Below are positions 20,290 to 28,737 of a stretch of DNA of 64,000 nt, piece by piece. The stretch's first letter is position 1, and every line of letters begins with the position of its first letter. The stretch spans positions 2,790,001-2,854,000 of the forward strand of contig NZ_CP049015.1 of assembly GCF_011064845.1 (NCBI RefSeq). Reading direction: 5' to 3'. Below the pieces are notes generated by a model. That model was not told the origin of the DNA. It ran no database searches and worked only from the letters and a program-made list of their open reading frames with translations. This stretch comes from Citrobacter freundii ATCC 8090 = MTCC 1658 = NBRC 12681 (GTDB lineage: Bacteria > Pseudomonadota > Gammaproteobacteria > Enterobacterales > Enterobacteriaceae). The translations under genes were made by a program, and so were the position numbers.

Positions 20290-21835
20290 TATCATTTACT
20301 AACTTTGTCAATTTATCTATAGATAGTGGCTGTGAGTAATACCATCCTTGGACACCGCACTCAGGGAACATTTCAGTTAAATATTTCACCTGAGTTGATG
20401 TCTCGACACCTTCGAAAACGACTTTGTTAGTTATATCTTTAAAAATCTCCACCAATCCTGATACGATATTATTATTTACAGAGGGTTCACCAATAGAATC
20501 TGTAATTGACTTATCAATTTTAATTTCATCTATTTGTAAATTTGATAGCCAGTTTAAATTTGAATGACCAGTCCCGAAATCATCAATAGCTATTGATATA
20601 CCTTTATTATTAAATAAAGAAATAACCTTTTGGAGGGAATTTATTTCCGCGCTCTGCCTTTCTGTTAACTCCATCATTATCATACCAGGTTTTATATTTG
20701 ATTCATCAATCATCTGAAACACTTTTTCTTGAAATGATTCCGACAGAAGGTCTTGAGAACTAACATTAATGCTTATAAAAATATCAAATTCCTCAGAAAG
20801 AGACATGGTTTGCTTTACTACCATTCGAAATACAAAATCACTTATTCCCTGGATTAAACCATGCTTCTCTGCAATAGGGATAAAAATATCAGGAGGAATG
20901 CTACCAATATCATGATCATCCCATCTAATTAGTGCTTCTACACCAATAATTTTTCCGGTTTTTATTTTATAAATAGGTTGATACACAAGATATAATGATT
21001 CGCTTCTTATCGCATTTTTTAATCTTGAAACTAATGATTGCTTACGTGCAACTCTTTGATTATAAAAACCACCCAGAAGAACACCGGTCACAATAGATGT
21101 AAAGGAAATCAACAACATCGTTAACCAACTATCGAAACTCATCCACGGAAATTTAACTCCCCCCATGACACAGATATTATTATTTTTATTACAGCTTTGC
21201 GTGGTAATAAGTCCTAGTTGGTAGGATTTATCATGCTGAGCCTCTTCAAGAAGATCGACCTGCTCACCAAGTTTGAACAAATGAAGCGAATGATCTCTGT
21301 CACCTACAATTGCAGAAAACCCCTTCTCTTCATGGTCTGTAACAAATCTATTAAATGCAAATGGTGAAATCGTTATGGCTAATTTTTGATTGCTTAGCAA
21401 ATCAGCTTTTACATTATTTTCCAGTAACACACCAAAAAACCAAGTTACATTGTCCTTTTCAACTTTTCTATCATAGATATTGAGAAGCAATGGTGCTGGC
21501 AACACTCCCCATAAAGCACTACATATGACTGCACCATTTGAAATAAATGATATATCTTTTATAAGAGCATAGGGCCATAAGGCCACTCTTAGAGCATGAA
21601 GTTGTAGTTCACTACAAGGACTATAAGCATTAAATATTTCATAACTATCATTTATTTTATCAATCTGTTGAATGAGACTAACGCTTCTATTCAAAACTCG
21701 TTCTGTATATGATGCAATCCTCTCCTTGTATATATAATACATTGAAATCTCAGACAATGAGAAAAAAATAAAAAATGAAAACATGATTGATATCATATAA
21801 GGCTTAATTCGTTTTAAATTGTGGTTATTCTTCAC
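20276..21835 (-). CDS. CSS-motif EAL-domain c-di-GMP phosphodiesterase
   Basis: A 519-residue inner-membrane protein: membrane helix (about 13-36), periplasmic CSS-type sensor domain with C74 (CSELQLHALR) and C105 (GAVICSA, where the classic motif has CSS), second helix (about 236-258) and a cytoplasmic EAL domain. The catalytic set looks complete: E300-A-L, N357, E389 (MELTER), D418-D419 (DDFGTG), K439/K442, E475 and Q496. It should hydrolyse c-di-GMP, probably under periplasmic redox control like E. coli PdeB/C/N. It is much richer in A+T than its neighbours, sits where capsid and tail genes should be, and looks like a separately acquired cargo gene. Confidence 0.9.
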   Translation of the reverse strand: MKNNHNLKRIKPYMISIMFSFFIFFSLSEISMYYIYKERIASYTERVLNRSVSLIQQIDKINDSYEIFNAYSPCSELQLHALRVALWPYALIKDISFISNGAVICSALWGVLPAPLLLNIYDRKVEKDNVTWFFGVLLENNVKADLLSNQKLAITISPFAFNRFVTDHEEKGFSAIVGDRDHSLHLFKLGEQVDLLEEAQHDKSYQLGLITTQSCNKNNNICVMGGVKFPWMSFDSWLTMLLISFTSIVTGVLLGGFYNQRVARKQSLVSRLKNAIRSESLYLVYQPIYKIKTGKIIGVEALIRWDDHDIGSIPPDIFIPIAEKHGLIQGISDFVFRMVVKQTMSLSEEFDIFISINVSSQDLLSESFQEKVFQMIDESNIKPGMIMMELTERQSAEINSLQKVISLFNNKGISIAIDDFGTGHSNLNWLSNLQIDEIKIDKSITDSIGEPSVNNNIVSGLVEIFKDITNKVVFEGVETSTQVKYLTEMFPECGVQGWYYSQPLSIDKLTKLVNDINGV

Positions 21836-22092
21836 GCCGACCTCTTTATATGCCTGACCCTATGTAACAACATACATTCTACTATCTGTCGTGAATCAAA
21901 TACATACAGTTAAAACAGATTATCGGCTAAAACAAATATTTCTTTATGTTTTTTATTAGAAAAGAACGTTATAAAATAACGCAAAACCACATCCAAGTTA
22001 GATTTGTGTTTGCATTTTAGCCAAATAAGTGGCACTTCATCTTGTATTCATAGGTCTAATGTAAAGGATGTAATTCTAAGGGAAATAAGTGT
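21836..22092. other. Upstream region of the EAL gene
   Basis: AT-rich, no gene recognised. It should contain the promoter of the leftward EAL gene. The sequence changes to higher GC near 22090 where the DinI/MsgA remnant begins. Confidence 0.4.
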
Positions 22093-22248
22093 GAAACCGC
22101 GCCTTTTCCCGATACTGGTACTTGGGTAAAACCGATGATGACGCTGCCGGCGATCAACACTGACGCCAGCAAGCATGAGAAGGAACAGATAAGCCGTACT
22201 GTTCAGGAAATGTTTGAAGAGGCTGATGTGTGGCTGATGAGCGAATGA
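22093..22248 (+). pseudogene. C-terminal remnant of a DinI/MsgA-family gene
   Basis: One frame reads about 51 codons ending VKPMMTLPAINTDAS...VQEMFEEADVWLMSE and a stop, which matches the C-terminus of the DinI-like MsgA family (ending EMFEEADxWLxSE). No start codon or N-terminal half is present. Related genes lie between the tail genes and the attachment site in other lambdoid prophages, so this marks the left side of the structural-gene deletion. Confidence 0.65.
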
Positions 22249-22416
22249 TGAACGTGTATAACTTGATTTTTCTGTGGGGATGACAGGTCCCCACCCATCA
22301 CCATCCCTCCGCTCTTACCTTTGGACTCAAAGCATTTCTTATTGTCAATAAGAGCAAGAATCTACCCAAAGATAGGGTTCTTGAACGTAAAAAGGACATC
22401 ATACTACTGTATTGAC

Positions 22417-22476
22417 TCAGGTTTTCGATGGTCCTATAGCCGCCAGATGCGGCAGATTAATTAAATTTTTTGTCAT
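22417..22476 (-). pseudogene. 5' stub of the phage head maturation protease gene
   Basis: Just downstream of the portal gene, an ATG opens MTKNLINLPHLAA, which resembles the start of the S49-type prohead protease that normally follows the portal. The frame then diverges (IGPSKT) and stops after 19 residues. This places one breakpoint of the deletion that removed capsid and tail genes at about 22435. Confidence 0.6.
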
Positions 22477-22512
22477 GATGTTTACCAGGTCAGCCCGCAC
22501 TGCGGGTGATAT

Positions 22513-23772
22513 TCAGTTTCTGGACAGAATAGAGTTGATTTCTGCCAGTTGTTTTGCTGTTGGCGTGTTATCGCCAGGTAAGATTTGTTTACTGTCGACC
22601 ATATTCAGAGGCGTCAGGTATTTATCCCCTCCGGCGATGGGTGGAAGGTTCTCCATGCGGCGAATGTCGTTAACCGATAACCAGCCCCACTGGCGGCCTA
22701 AGGCATAAGATTCATAGCGTGACTTCTGATCCCCGCGCAGCAGGCCAGAAACATTGAATTCAATGTACAGATCACCGCGCTCGCTGGGTAAAAGCAGATC
22801 GCGCATTAATGCGCCTTCATGACGCTTCAGCCAGGCCAACAGCGTGTACATCACAAACTGCAGCCCCTGATGCTCAATGTTGTTATTTGTGGCTTTCGCC
22901 AGCATCTGCACCATATGAGGCGGGATTTTATAGAGCCGGCACACTTCCTCCACGCCCCATTGACGGGACTGTAACAACTGCGCTTTCTCATTATCCTGAG
23001 ATAGCTGTTTGTAGCTCATCCCTTCCTGAAGCAATGCAACAGAGAATGCGTTCCTGACGCCGGAATACCTGTCCGTCCACTTTGCCAGCAGTCTGTCTAT
23101 TGCATCCTGGTTTTTGATTGTCGCAGCTTCTTTTGGACGCTCAATAACACCGCTCATCGTCGTACCTCGACGAAAAACCTGAGCAGCATGTTCCTCCACA
23201 GCCAGGTTTAACCCAAGTACATCCGCATTTGTCTGGATTGGAGAACTGCCGATATAACCGTCGAGCGAAAATACTTTCACATGATGAATCATGCGCATTG
23301 GCAACGTTTCGCCAATTTCGGGGAGTTCATAATATGGCATCCCATCCGGGCCTTTCAGGACAATGACCTTTTGGGGATTAACCGGGATTAATTCGCGGGG
23401 ATAACCTTTCCCGTCCCTGTCGATGATCGAGTAGCAATTCCCCTCCAGACCAAGCAGGCCCTGTTGTTGCTCAAAATACTCGAAAGAGGTGTCCTTTTTA
23501 TTAGGCTGGGAATGTACAAGATCATAAACGGGGTGGTCAGTAGCTCGCTTACGGGCTCCGTTAGCACCTCGCCTGTAAAGTTCACACGGCAGCTGCGCCA
23601 CCGATTCTGCCAGAAGCGTTACACATGCGCGGACCGCCGATAGCGCCATTGCGGTTTCAGGTGTAACCATTATTCCCGCCTTGCTCTGGCTGGAACTCAC
23701 ACCACCCAGCATAGCCTGCCAGAAGCCACCACCAGACTGAGATTTACCCCGAAACATCTGGGGAATGAACAT
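22513..23772 (-). CDS. HK97-family phage portal protein
   Basis: A 419-residue portal protein that would form the dodecameric DNA channel of the head. The N-terminal part (TPETAMALSAVRACVTLLAESVAQLPCELYRR) and the C-terminal stretch (YALGRQWGWLSVNDIRRMENLPPI) are typical. The ATG overlaps the stop of the preceding small membrane gene (TAATG). The gene is complete, but the protease and capsid genes that should follow are gone, so it has no partners here. Confidence 0.93.
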   Translation of the reverse strand: MFIPQMFRGKSQSGGGFWQAMLGGVSSSQSKAGIMVTPETAMALSAVRACVTLLAESVAQLPCELYRRGANGARKRATDHPVYDLVHSQPNKKDTSFEYFEQQQGLLGLEGNCYSIIDRDGKGYPRELIPVNPQKVIVLKGPDGMPYYELPEIGETLPMRMIHHVKVFSLDGYIGSSPIQTNADVLGLNLAVEEHAAQVFRRGTTMSGVIERPKEAATIKNQDAIDRLLAKWTDRYSGVRNAFSVALLQEGMSYKQLSQDNEKAQLLQSRQWGVEEVCRLYKIPPHMVQMLAKATNNNIEHQGLQFVMYTLLAWLKRHEGALMRDLLLPSERGDLYIEFNVSGLLRGDQKSRYESYALGRQWGWLSVNDIRRMENLPPIAGGDKYLTPLNMVDSKQILPGDNTPTAKQLAEINSILSRN

Positions 23773-23945
23773 TATTCACCCCCCGATTTAATTACGCTGG
23801 CAGACATCGATCTCGCGATTAAAAATGACCACAGCAGGCAGATTCCACCGCCAGTAATAAGCCCTGCTGCAGGTAAAATAAGCCAGGCACCGGCAGACAG
23901 TAACGCGGCTCCGGCGAGGCCGATAAAAAAACTCAAAAATGTCAT
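23772..23945 (-). CDS. Small membrane protein between terminase and portal
   Basis: A 57-residue protein with two hydrophobic segments (FLSFFIGLAGAALLSAG and a second one ending CLLWSFLIA). Its ATG overlaps the terL stop and its stop overlaps the portal start (TAATG on both sides), which is strong evidence that it is translated by coupling. Small proteins occur at this place in several HK97-like phages; the function is unknown. Confidence 0.75.
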   Translation of the reverse strand: MTFLSFFIGLAGAALLSAGAWLILPAAGLITGGGICLLWSFLIARSMSASVIKSGGE

Positions 23946-25669
23946 TAGCATGCTATATCTTCCTCGTCGTAAACGGATGAATTACTCACCCGGCCATTCA
24001 ACATTGCACGACCTATAGCCATAAAAAGCGCCGTTGCGCCGTCAATTTTTGACTGCTTGTCACCTTTCGTTGGTCGGACGATATCATCGCTACCCGGTAC
24101 CGTTTTGCCGATGACATTGCTGATACACCATGACAGAACAGGATTTCCGTCATGATGGAAGCGTCCACCGGCAAGCGCTGCTTCCAGCTCTTTCATTGGT
24201 GGAGACATGTTGGTGTAGTCCTGCCGGATGGAAATCGGTTCAAAACCGTTATCCTGAAGCTCATGACTGAGCGCTGTTGCTCCGCTGGGGTCTATGGGGA
24301 TCTCGCTGATACGAACCTTATGGATGTCCTGCAGGTCGATAATGCTGGCCAGAATCTCGCGATAATCAGCCTCTGCTCCATCTGTTGCCTCCAGAACACC
24401 CATTTCTTTGAATTTACGATAACGATCAGCAGTTTTAGCTTCTTTCGGATCCGTACTGTTGATCGTATCTTCAGGTACCCAAAATTTCGGGCTTACGCAG
24501 TAGTAGTGCTTTTTGCCTTCGATTTCCCGGACAAAAACCCCAACACCGGCATTAAGGTCAAGACGGCGGGCAAGGTCCAGACCGAGGTAGTAATCCTCGC
24601 CGGCAAAATCTTCATACCGCAGAGACTTATCTTCCGCCGCCTGCCATTGCGTCATGTTGTAGTACGCCGACTTACCAGACACCCAGATATTGAGGCGTTT
24701 AGTTTTGAAGGCGTTTACCTTACGCGGGACCTGTTTTGCGACTTCCAGTAGCTCAACCAAATCGCTGTACTTGATGGAAACATCAAGGTTGGGGTTCGCT
24801 TTAATCAGGTTTTTAGGGTCAGTCCAGTCATCGCCATCATCCAGCTCGTAAATCATGCCGAACAGACGATCATTGCTGACTATGCCGCTGAGAGCCTCTT
24901 TTACCTCTTTGTCTTTGTCATAACATGGTGATTCAAGAGATGTACCTGCAGTCGTGATAATGAGTGTTAGTGGCTGAGAACGCGCGCCCATCCCCATTGT
25001 CATCGCTTCATACATATGGTCCGTATCATGCTCGTGATATTCATCAATAATCGCGCAATGCGGGCTGTCACCATCGCCAGGTTTCCCTGCCATTGGTGCG
25101 AATACGGAACCATCAGGACGGGTCAGGCTGTCCACCCATACTGAGATATCAAATTTAGCCCGGAGAGAAGGTAATCGGTCCGCCATTTGCCTGGCTGGAG
25201 TGAAAACCTTCTTGGCCTGCGCCATTGTCGTCGCACCACAATAGACTTCCGCACTGTTTTCACCATCAGCGCAAAACATGTAAGTGCCAATCCCGGCCGC
25301 AAAAAAGGATTTCCCATTTTTCCTAGCTACCCTGATATATGCTTCGCGAAATCGCCGCTTTTTATCCTTTTTCGTCACCCAGCCAAAAATTGAACAGAAA
25401 ATAAAACTTTGCCACGGTTCCAGTATCAATTTTTGCCCAGCTAAATCCCCGCTAGAATGGGGTAACAACTGAACGAATCTGCATGCACGTTCAGCTAAGT
25501 CTCTGTTGAATTGATAGGGGTAGTTCTTATCCAGTGATTTTTTCAGGTCATCAAAATGGCGCTGACATGCCAGTTTGATATATCGACATGCGAGGATTTT
25601 CCCGCTTAGTACATCGCGTGCATAAGCGTTCGCCAGATTGACGCTCGGGTATGCCGCCATATACTCCAC
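23945..25669 (-). CDS. Phage terminase large subunit (TerL)
   Basis: A 574-residue packaging motor: ATPase with Walker A-like VARKNGKSFFAAG (about residue 112) and Walker B CAIIDEYHEH, followed by a nuclease domain with acidic residues in YYLGLDLARRLD and near the C-terminus (KIDGATALFMAIGRA). It belongs to the HK97-like terminase group. It appears intact. It lies 27 bases after terS. Confidence 0.93.
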   Translation of the reverse strand: MEYMAAYPSVNLANAYARDVLSGKILACRYIKLACQRHFDDLKKSLDKNYPYQFNRDLAERACRFVQLLPHSSGDLAGQKLILEPWQSFIFCSIFGWVTKKDKKRRFREAYIRVARKNGKSFFAAGIGTYMFCADGENSAEVYCGATTMAQAKKVFTPARQMADRLPSLRAKFDISVWVDSLTRPDGSVFAPMAGKPGDGDSPHCAIIDEYHEHDTDHMYEAMTMGMGARSQPLTLIITTAGTSLESPCYDKDKEVKEALSGIVSNDRLFGMIYELDDGDDWTDPKNLIKANPNLDVSIKYSDLVELLEVAKQVPRKVNAFKTKRLNIWVSGKSAYYNMTQWQAAEDKSLRYEDFAGEDYYLGLDLARRLDLNAGVGVFVREIEGKKHYYCVSPKFWVPEDTINSTDPKEAKTADRYRKFKEMGVLEATDGAEADYREILASIIDLQDIHKVRISEIPIDPSGATALSHELQDNGFEPISIRQDYTNMSPPMKELEAALAGGRFHHDGNPVLSWCISNVIGKTVPGSDDIVRPTKGDKQSKIDGATALFMAIGRAMLNGRVSNSSVYDEEDIAC

Positions 25670-25696
25670 CCATAAAAAAAGGGACTAAAGACCCAA

Positions 25697-26131
25697 TTAA
25701 AATTCGTCGAATTCGTTTCCTGGGTTGGTGTTATCTCCTGGCTGCTTTTTCCTGATGCGGCTGTTGGGGTCCAGTTTCAACACAACACTGAGACGAATAA
25801 GTTCGCTGATATATTTGCTCCTGGCCTTTACCGCCGCACCCAGTTTTTGTCCACCTGCAGCAGTGTCGTCGCCAAGACCATCGCTTTTAATTTCCTGATT
25901 CGCGTCGTACAGAAGCTGCACTGTATTGCAGTATTCCATCAGTAAATAACAATCTTCCATCTCGAACGTACCCCTGTTGATCAGGATTTTGCACGTCCGT
26001 CGCCAGGCATCAACAGCCATTTCACCAAGAAGCTCATCAGGCGGGGAAACGGCTCTTGTAAGAGAACTAACCTGCGTTCCTGTGTTATTCGACTTACGAC
26101 CGCCACCTGGTGCTCTCACTCCCGAACCCAT
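25697..26131 (-). CDS. Phage terminase small subunit (TerS)
   Basis: A 144-residue protein of the P27/HK97-type small-terminase family, which recognises cos/pac DNA. It begins with a basic N-terminus (APGGGRKSNN) followed by PPDELLGEMAVDAWRRTCKIL and a helical oligomerisation part. Its place directly upstream of terL supports the call. Confidence 0.88.
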   Translation of the reverse strand: MGSGVRAPGGGRKSNNTGTQVSSLTRAVSPPDELLGEMAVDAWRRTCKILINRGTFEMEDCYLLMEYCNTVQLLYDANQEIKSDGLGDDTAAGGQKLGAAVKARSKYISELIRLSVVLKLDPNSRIRKKQPGDNTNPGNEFDEF

Positions 26132-26358
26132 GTCGAAACACCTCTAAATATGCTCAAAAAAAAATTTCTTATTTCTCACGCGCAAAAATCTACCGGGAGC
26201 GGCAGTCCTGAAGCGCGAAAGGGGTCAGGGATTTGATCCCCCCTCCCCCTTGAAGATGACAGCAAGAAAGCATGCAAAAGCAGATACTGGTCATTCATCA
26301 GGATGTTCAGCATAGTGTCTTCAGTTAATCTCAATAAATAAACGATGGAGTCTAAGAA

Positions 26359-26874
26359 ATGGATAAAACTAGAAAATATGATAGAGCCTTACAACTTGAG
26401 ATCCTCAACGCTCTTATAGATTGTGCTCCCAACTCTTTAAACAAGGCACAGGAGCGAGACCTCATTGAGAAGTTTGATAACTATGATCACTTTGTGGCGT
26501 GCATGCTATATCTTGAAATGCATAGTCTTGTTTCTACACCCTTCGTACGCAGCGAAACCATGGCTGGCGTTGATTTTATTTTCAACGCCCCATACTGCAA
26601 CATTACAGAGAAAGGAATTGATTTTCTTCTTGATGATGGCGGCTTAAGTGCGATCCTTAAGGTTCAAACCGTTCGGTTACACAATGACACGATTGTTGCC
26701 CTTGAGGATATAATCCGTGTCGCAAATATATCTGAAGATCAGAAGAAGGGATTGATTTCAAAACTCCGAGAGCTTCCGGGAGACGCCATAAAACATTTGA
26801 CCCTACAGTTACTGACTCAGGGGGTTCTGAATCTGCCGAACGCACTTCGACTAATTCAAACAACCCTCCAGTAG
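26359..26874 (+). CDS. Unrecognised 171-residue protein, reversed insertion between HNH and terS
   Basis: It encodes 171 residues with no signal peptide or membrane segment, starting MDKTRKYDRALQLEILNALID. The N-terminal half could be a winged helix (LEILNALIDCAPNS..., then ITEKGIDFLLDDGG, a phrase common in winged-helix proteins), and the C-terminal half is helical and leucine-rich. GGAG lies nine bases before the ATG. It is AT-rich, is on the opposite strand to all late genes around it, and splits HNH from terS. These are the marks of a cargo (moron) gene with its own promoter. I cannot assign a function. Confidence 0.75.
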   Translation: MDKTRKYDRALQLEILNALIDCAPNSLNKAQERDLIEKFDNYDHFVACMLYLEMHSLVSTPFVRSETMAGVDFIFNAPYCNITEKGIDFLLDDGGLSAILKVQTVRLHNDTIVALEDIIRVANISEDQKKGLISKLRELPGDAIKHLTLQLLTQGVLNLPNALRLIQTTLQ

Positions 26875-27009
26875 GGCTAAACTCGTCAGAGGGGCGAATT
26901 AACTCAAATTTGCCCCATCCCAGTGTTTTACTTAAAAACACCCAAAATTCCTTCCGGGTATCTGCATGAATGTAGAAACTGTTCTTATGCATTACAGCAG
27001 TGAATATTA

Positions 27010-27372
27010 TCATCGAATACGTTCTCTTGCTGTCTTCGCTCTGTGGCATTCCCAACACAACGACTCAAGATTGGAATCGTCATCAGTACCGCCATGAGCT
27101 TTTGGGATTATGTGGTCAACGCTGGTCGCTTTCTTCGCTATCTTCTGCCGGCGATGGTTCTGACACAGGAATTGATCACGCTGTAAGATACGCTCCCGTA
27201 TGATTTCCCAGGACCGCCCATAACCACGTTCTTGTCTGCTCTTTCCTGCCTGATAACTCCGCCAGCCGTCACCAGCATGCTGCTGTCGGTGTTGGTCACA
27301 ATATCCGCTGACATCATTGGTGATTGCCGCACACCCTTTGTGTCGGCATGGGCGTTTAGCGCGTGCTGGCAT
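27010..27372 (-). CDS. Phage HNH endonuclease
   Basis: A 120-residue HNH nuclease of the type placed before terS in HK97-like phages, where it assists genome cutting at packaging. Zinc ligands CRHKGC and CDQH, then WEIIRERILQRDQFLCQ, the catalytic VDHIIPKAHGG, and NLESLCWECHRAKT are visible. I chose the ATG at 27372 (PARAKRPCRH follows) because CAGGA lies upstream; nine more codons are open in frame. Confidence 0.88.
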   Translation of the reverse strand: MPARAKRPCRHKGCAAITNDVSGYCDQHRQQHAGDGWRSYQAGKSRQERGYGRSWEIIRERILQRDQFLCQNHRRQKIAKKATSVDHIIPKAHGGTDDDSNLESLCWECHRAKTARERIR

Positions 27373-27585
27373 CGGTATAATCCTGTTTATTAGATACAAA
27401 TTTTTTAGTATGAGGAAAGAAAACGGAAACGGTCGTTAGTTGAATTTTTTCATAAATAGAAAGAGCCTCTGCGATTGTCGCCCGTTACAGCCGAGCTCGC
27501 CAGAAGGCCCCGTTAAAAGGAAGGCAGAAAATCTATGCATAGAAGCGAAGGCTTTGACAACGTTCTTAATTTTATGACAGAAATA

Positions 27586-27618
27586 AAAAAGCATTACCTT
27601 GAAAGGTAATGCTTTTTT
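27586..27618. terminator. Strong bidirectional terminator after the gnsB-like gene
   Basis: The stem GCATTACCTT/AGGTAATGC is flanked by A6 and T6. The stretch 27400-27585 around it has no gene that I can support. Confidence 0.9.
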
Positions 27619-27641
27619 ACTCGAATTGAGTCTTATAACTA

Positions 27642-27815
27642 TTAAATTAATGTAATTTTAATATCATAGCTTTCAAGCCCAGTCATTTTTTCACGGGCAG
27701 TAAACTGGATGTCGGAAACTTCTTTTCCTGTCTTTTTTTTGAGTTCAATAATTTTTTTCGTAATGAATTCAGAAATATCCGCTTCAGTTTTTCTTTTTAA
27801 ATCTTCAACGTTCAT
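27642..27815 (-). CDS. GnsA/GnsB family protein
   Basis: A 57-residue protein very close to E. coli GnsA/GnsB: it begins MNVEDLKRKTEADI and contains TGKEVSDIQFTAREKMTGLE. Excess GnsA/B raises unsaturated fatty acids and suppresses secG and fabA defects in E. coli. The ATG overlaps the stop of the upstream membrane-protein gene (ATGA). The E. coli copies also lie next to cold-shock genes (cspG-ymcF-ymcE-gnsA; gnsB in the Qin prophage), so this is a phage-borne version of that module. Confidence 0.9.
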   Translation of the reverse strand: MNVEDLKRKTEADISEFITKKIIELKKKTGKEVSDIQFTAREKMTGLESYDIKITLI

Positions 27816-28015
27816 TGTTTACCTCTCTTGATCTCTAACATATCCACGCCAGGCATGTTACATTCCCCATGGAGCACTTTTAAAAGCGCTGACATGCTTA
27901 AAAGATAGAATGGAAAGACCCAATAATCAAGAGGTTGCAGTACAATCCTCATACAATAATAGCTCACAAACCACACAAACCGCTGAGCTGAAATCTGGGT
28001 CGATAACGAAACCAT
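27812..28015 (-). CDS. Small membrane protein coupled to the gnsB-like gene
   Basis: A 67-residue protein with one long hydrophobic stretch (about residues 12-46) and a hydrophilic tail (MLEIKRGKQ). Its stop overlaps the gnsB-like start (ATGA), so translation is probably coupled. It occupies the position of ymcE in the E. coli ymcE-gnsA pair, which has been proposed to act as toxin and antitoxin, but I do not see clear sequence similarity to YmcE. Confidence 0.6.
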   Translation of the reverse strand: MVSLSTQISAQRFVWFVSYYCMRIVLQPLDYWVFPFYLLSMSALLKVLHGECNMPGVDMLEIKRGKQ

Positions 28016-28021
28016 CAGATA

Positions 28022-28252
28022 TCATTTCAAAAGCTTCGATGCTGCTTCGAGAATCTCTTCGGAACTGACATCACGATCGGAGGCTACATAAACTATTTTA
28101 TGGTCTCCTGTCAGAGATGGAAATCCCGCAGACATCACGGGTAGATGAGCTTTTTCCCCATTAGGAAACTCACGCATTATCGTTGTAATACCCTTCATTA
28201 CGGATACAACTACTGCTGGTTCGGAGTTAAAAAAAACAATTACTTTTTTCAT
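28022..28252 (-). CDS. Unrecognised 76-residue phage protein
   Basis: A soluble α/β-looking protein (MKKVIVFFNSEPAVVVSVMKG...EILEAASKLLK). It lies between the terminator of the csp-ymcF unit and the coupled membrane/gnsB genes, with six bases to the latter. The start region has a TATAAT directly before the ATG and a poor ribosome site, so the exact start is not certain. No function can be given. Confidence 0.65.
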   Translation of the reverse strand: MKKVIVFFNSEPAVVVSVMKGITTIMREFPNGEKAHLPVMSAGFPSLTGDHKIVYVASDRDVSSEEILEAASKLLK

Positions 28253-28295
28253 AATTATACCGTGATGGTTCTTACATAAATGAACGGTTAAGCAT

Positions 28296-28322
28296 ACAAA
28301 AAAGGCTCCATAAGGAGCCTGG
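28296..28322 (-). terminator. Terminator after the ymcF-like gene
   Basis: The stem AGGCTCC/GGAGCCT is followed on the minus strand by TTTTTT, four bases after the ymcF-like stop. Confidence 0.88.
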
Positions 28323-28325
28323 AAT

Positions 28326-28514
28326 TTATTTTCTAAAATCTAACGAAGTCTGACTAGAACGAATGTATAGTGCAACATTATCAAATGTTATCATTGTTGA
28401 TTTGCAAAAAATACATTTTGCTCCGAAAGGATTTTTTTCAGTAACATCAAAGCTTGACGTTCTGTACTGAGATCCGTGACAACACGGGCATCTGAAGTGA
28501 ATATTGTTAGTAAT
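28326..28514 (-). CDS. YmcF/YnfQ-type cold-shock microprotein, probable ATT start
   Basis: A 62-residue protein with four zinc-binding cysteine pairs in CPCC and CIFCKS; the body (IHFRCPCCHGSQYRTSSFDV...) is nearly the same as E. coli YmcF, including its length. No ATG, GTG or TTG fits the N-terminus. The codon at 28512-28514 is ATT, ten bases after the csp stop, with AAGG upstream. E. coli YmcF and YnfQ are reported to start at ATT, and the homologous position is ATT here. The frame is open further upstream only through the csp gene in another reading frame. It is probably co-transcribed with csp and cold-induced. Confidence 0.85.
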   Translation of the reverse strand: MTNNIHFRCPCCHGSQYRTSSFDVTEKNPFGAKCIFCKSTMITFDNVALYIRSSQTSLDFRK

Positions 28515-28524
28515 AACAGTACCC

Positions 28525-28737
28525 TTATACAGCCACGACATTAACTGCTGAGGGGCCTTTAGGTCCCTGTTCAACACTAAATTCTACTTCCTGATTCTCA
28601 TTCAGTGTCTTGAAATCATTGCTCTGGATAGCAGAGAAGTGTACAAACACATCTTTACTGCCATCTTTAGGGGTGATAAACCCAAAACCTTTTTCAGGAT
28701 TGAACCATTTAACTAAACCAGTCATTTTATTAGACAT
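28525..28737 (-). CDS. CspB/CspG-like cold-shock protein
   Basis: A 70-residue single cold-shock domain ([23 protein letters not shown]...[10 protein letters not shown]) of the cold-inducible CspA-CspB-CspG-CspI group, acting as an RNA chaperone. The 5' leader has the hairpin-plus-SD arrangement of cspA-type thermosensor mRNAs. It heads a unit with the ymcF-like gene, as cspG and cspB do in E. coli. Confidence 0.95.
   Translation of the reverse strand: MSNKMTGLVKWFNPEKGFGFITPKDGSKDVFVHFSAIQSNDFKTLNENQEVEFSVEQGPKGPSAVNVVAV

Noticed and set aside
22274..22294. GTGGGGA/TCCCCAC hairpin as a terminator
   Set aside because: No U-tract on either strand and no gene that it would clearly end.
26657..27058. 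133-residue frame on the minus strand overlapping the 171-residue gene
   Set aside because: It overlaps a better-supported plus-strand gene for more than half its length, has no ribosome site and no recognisable family.
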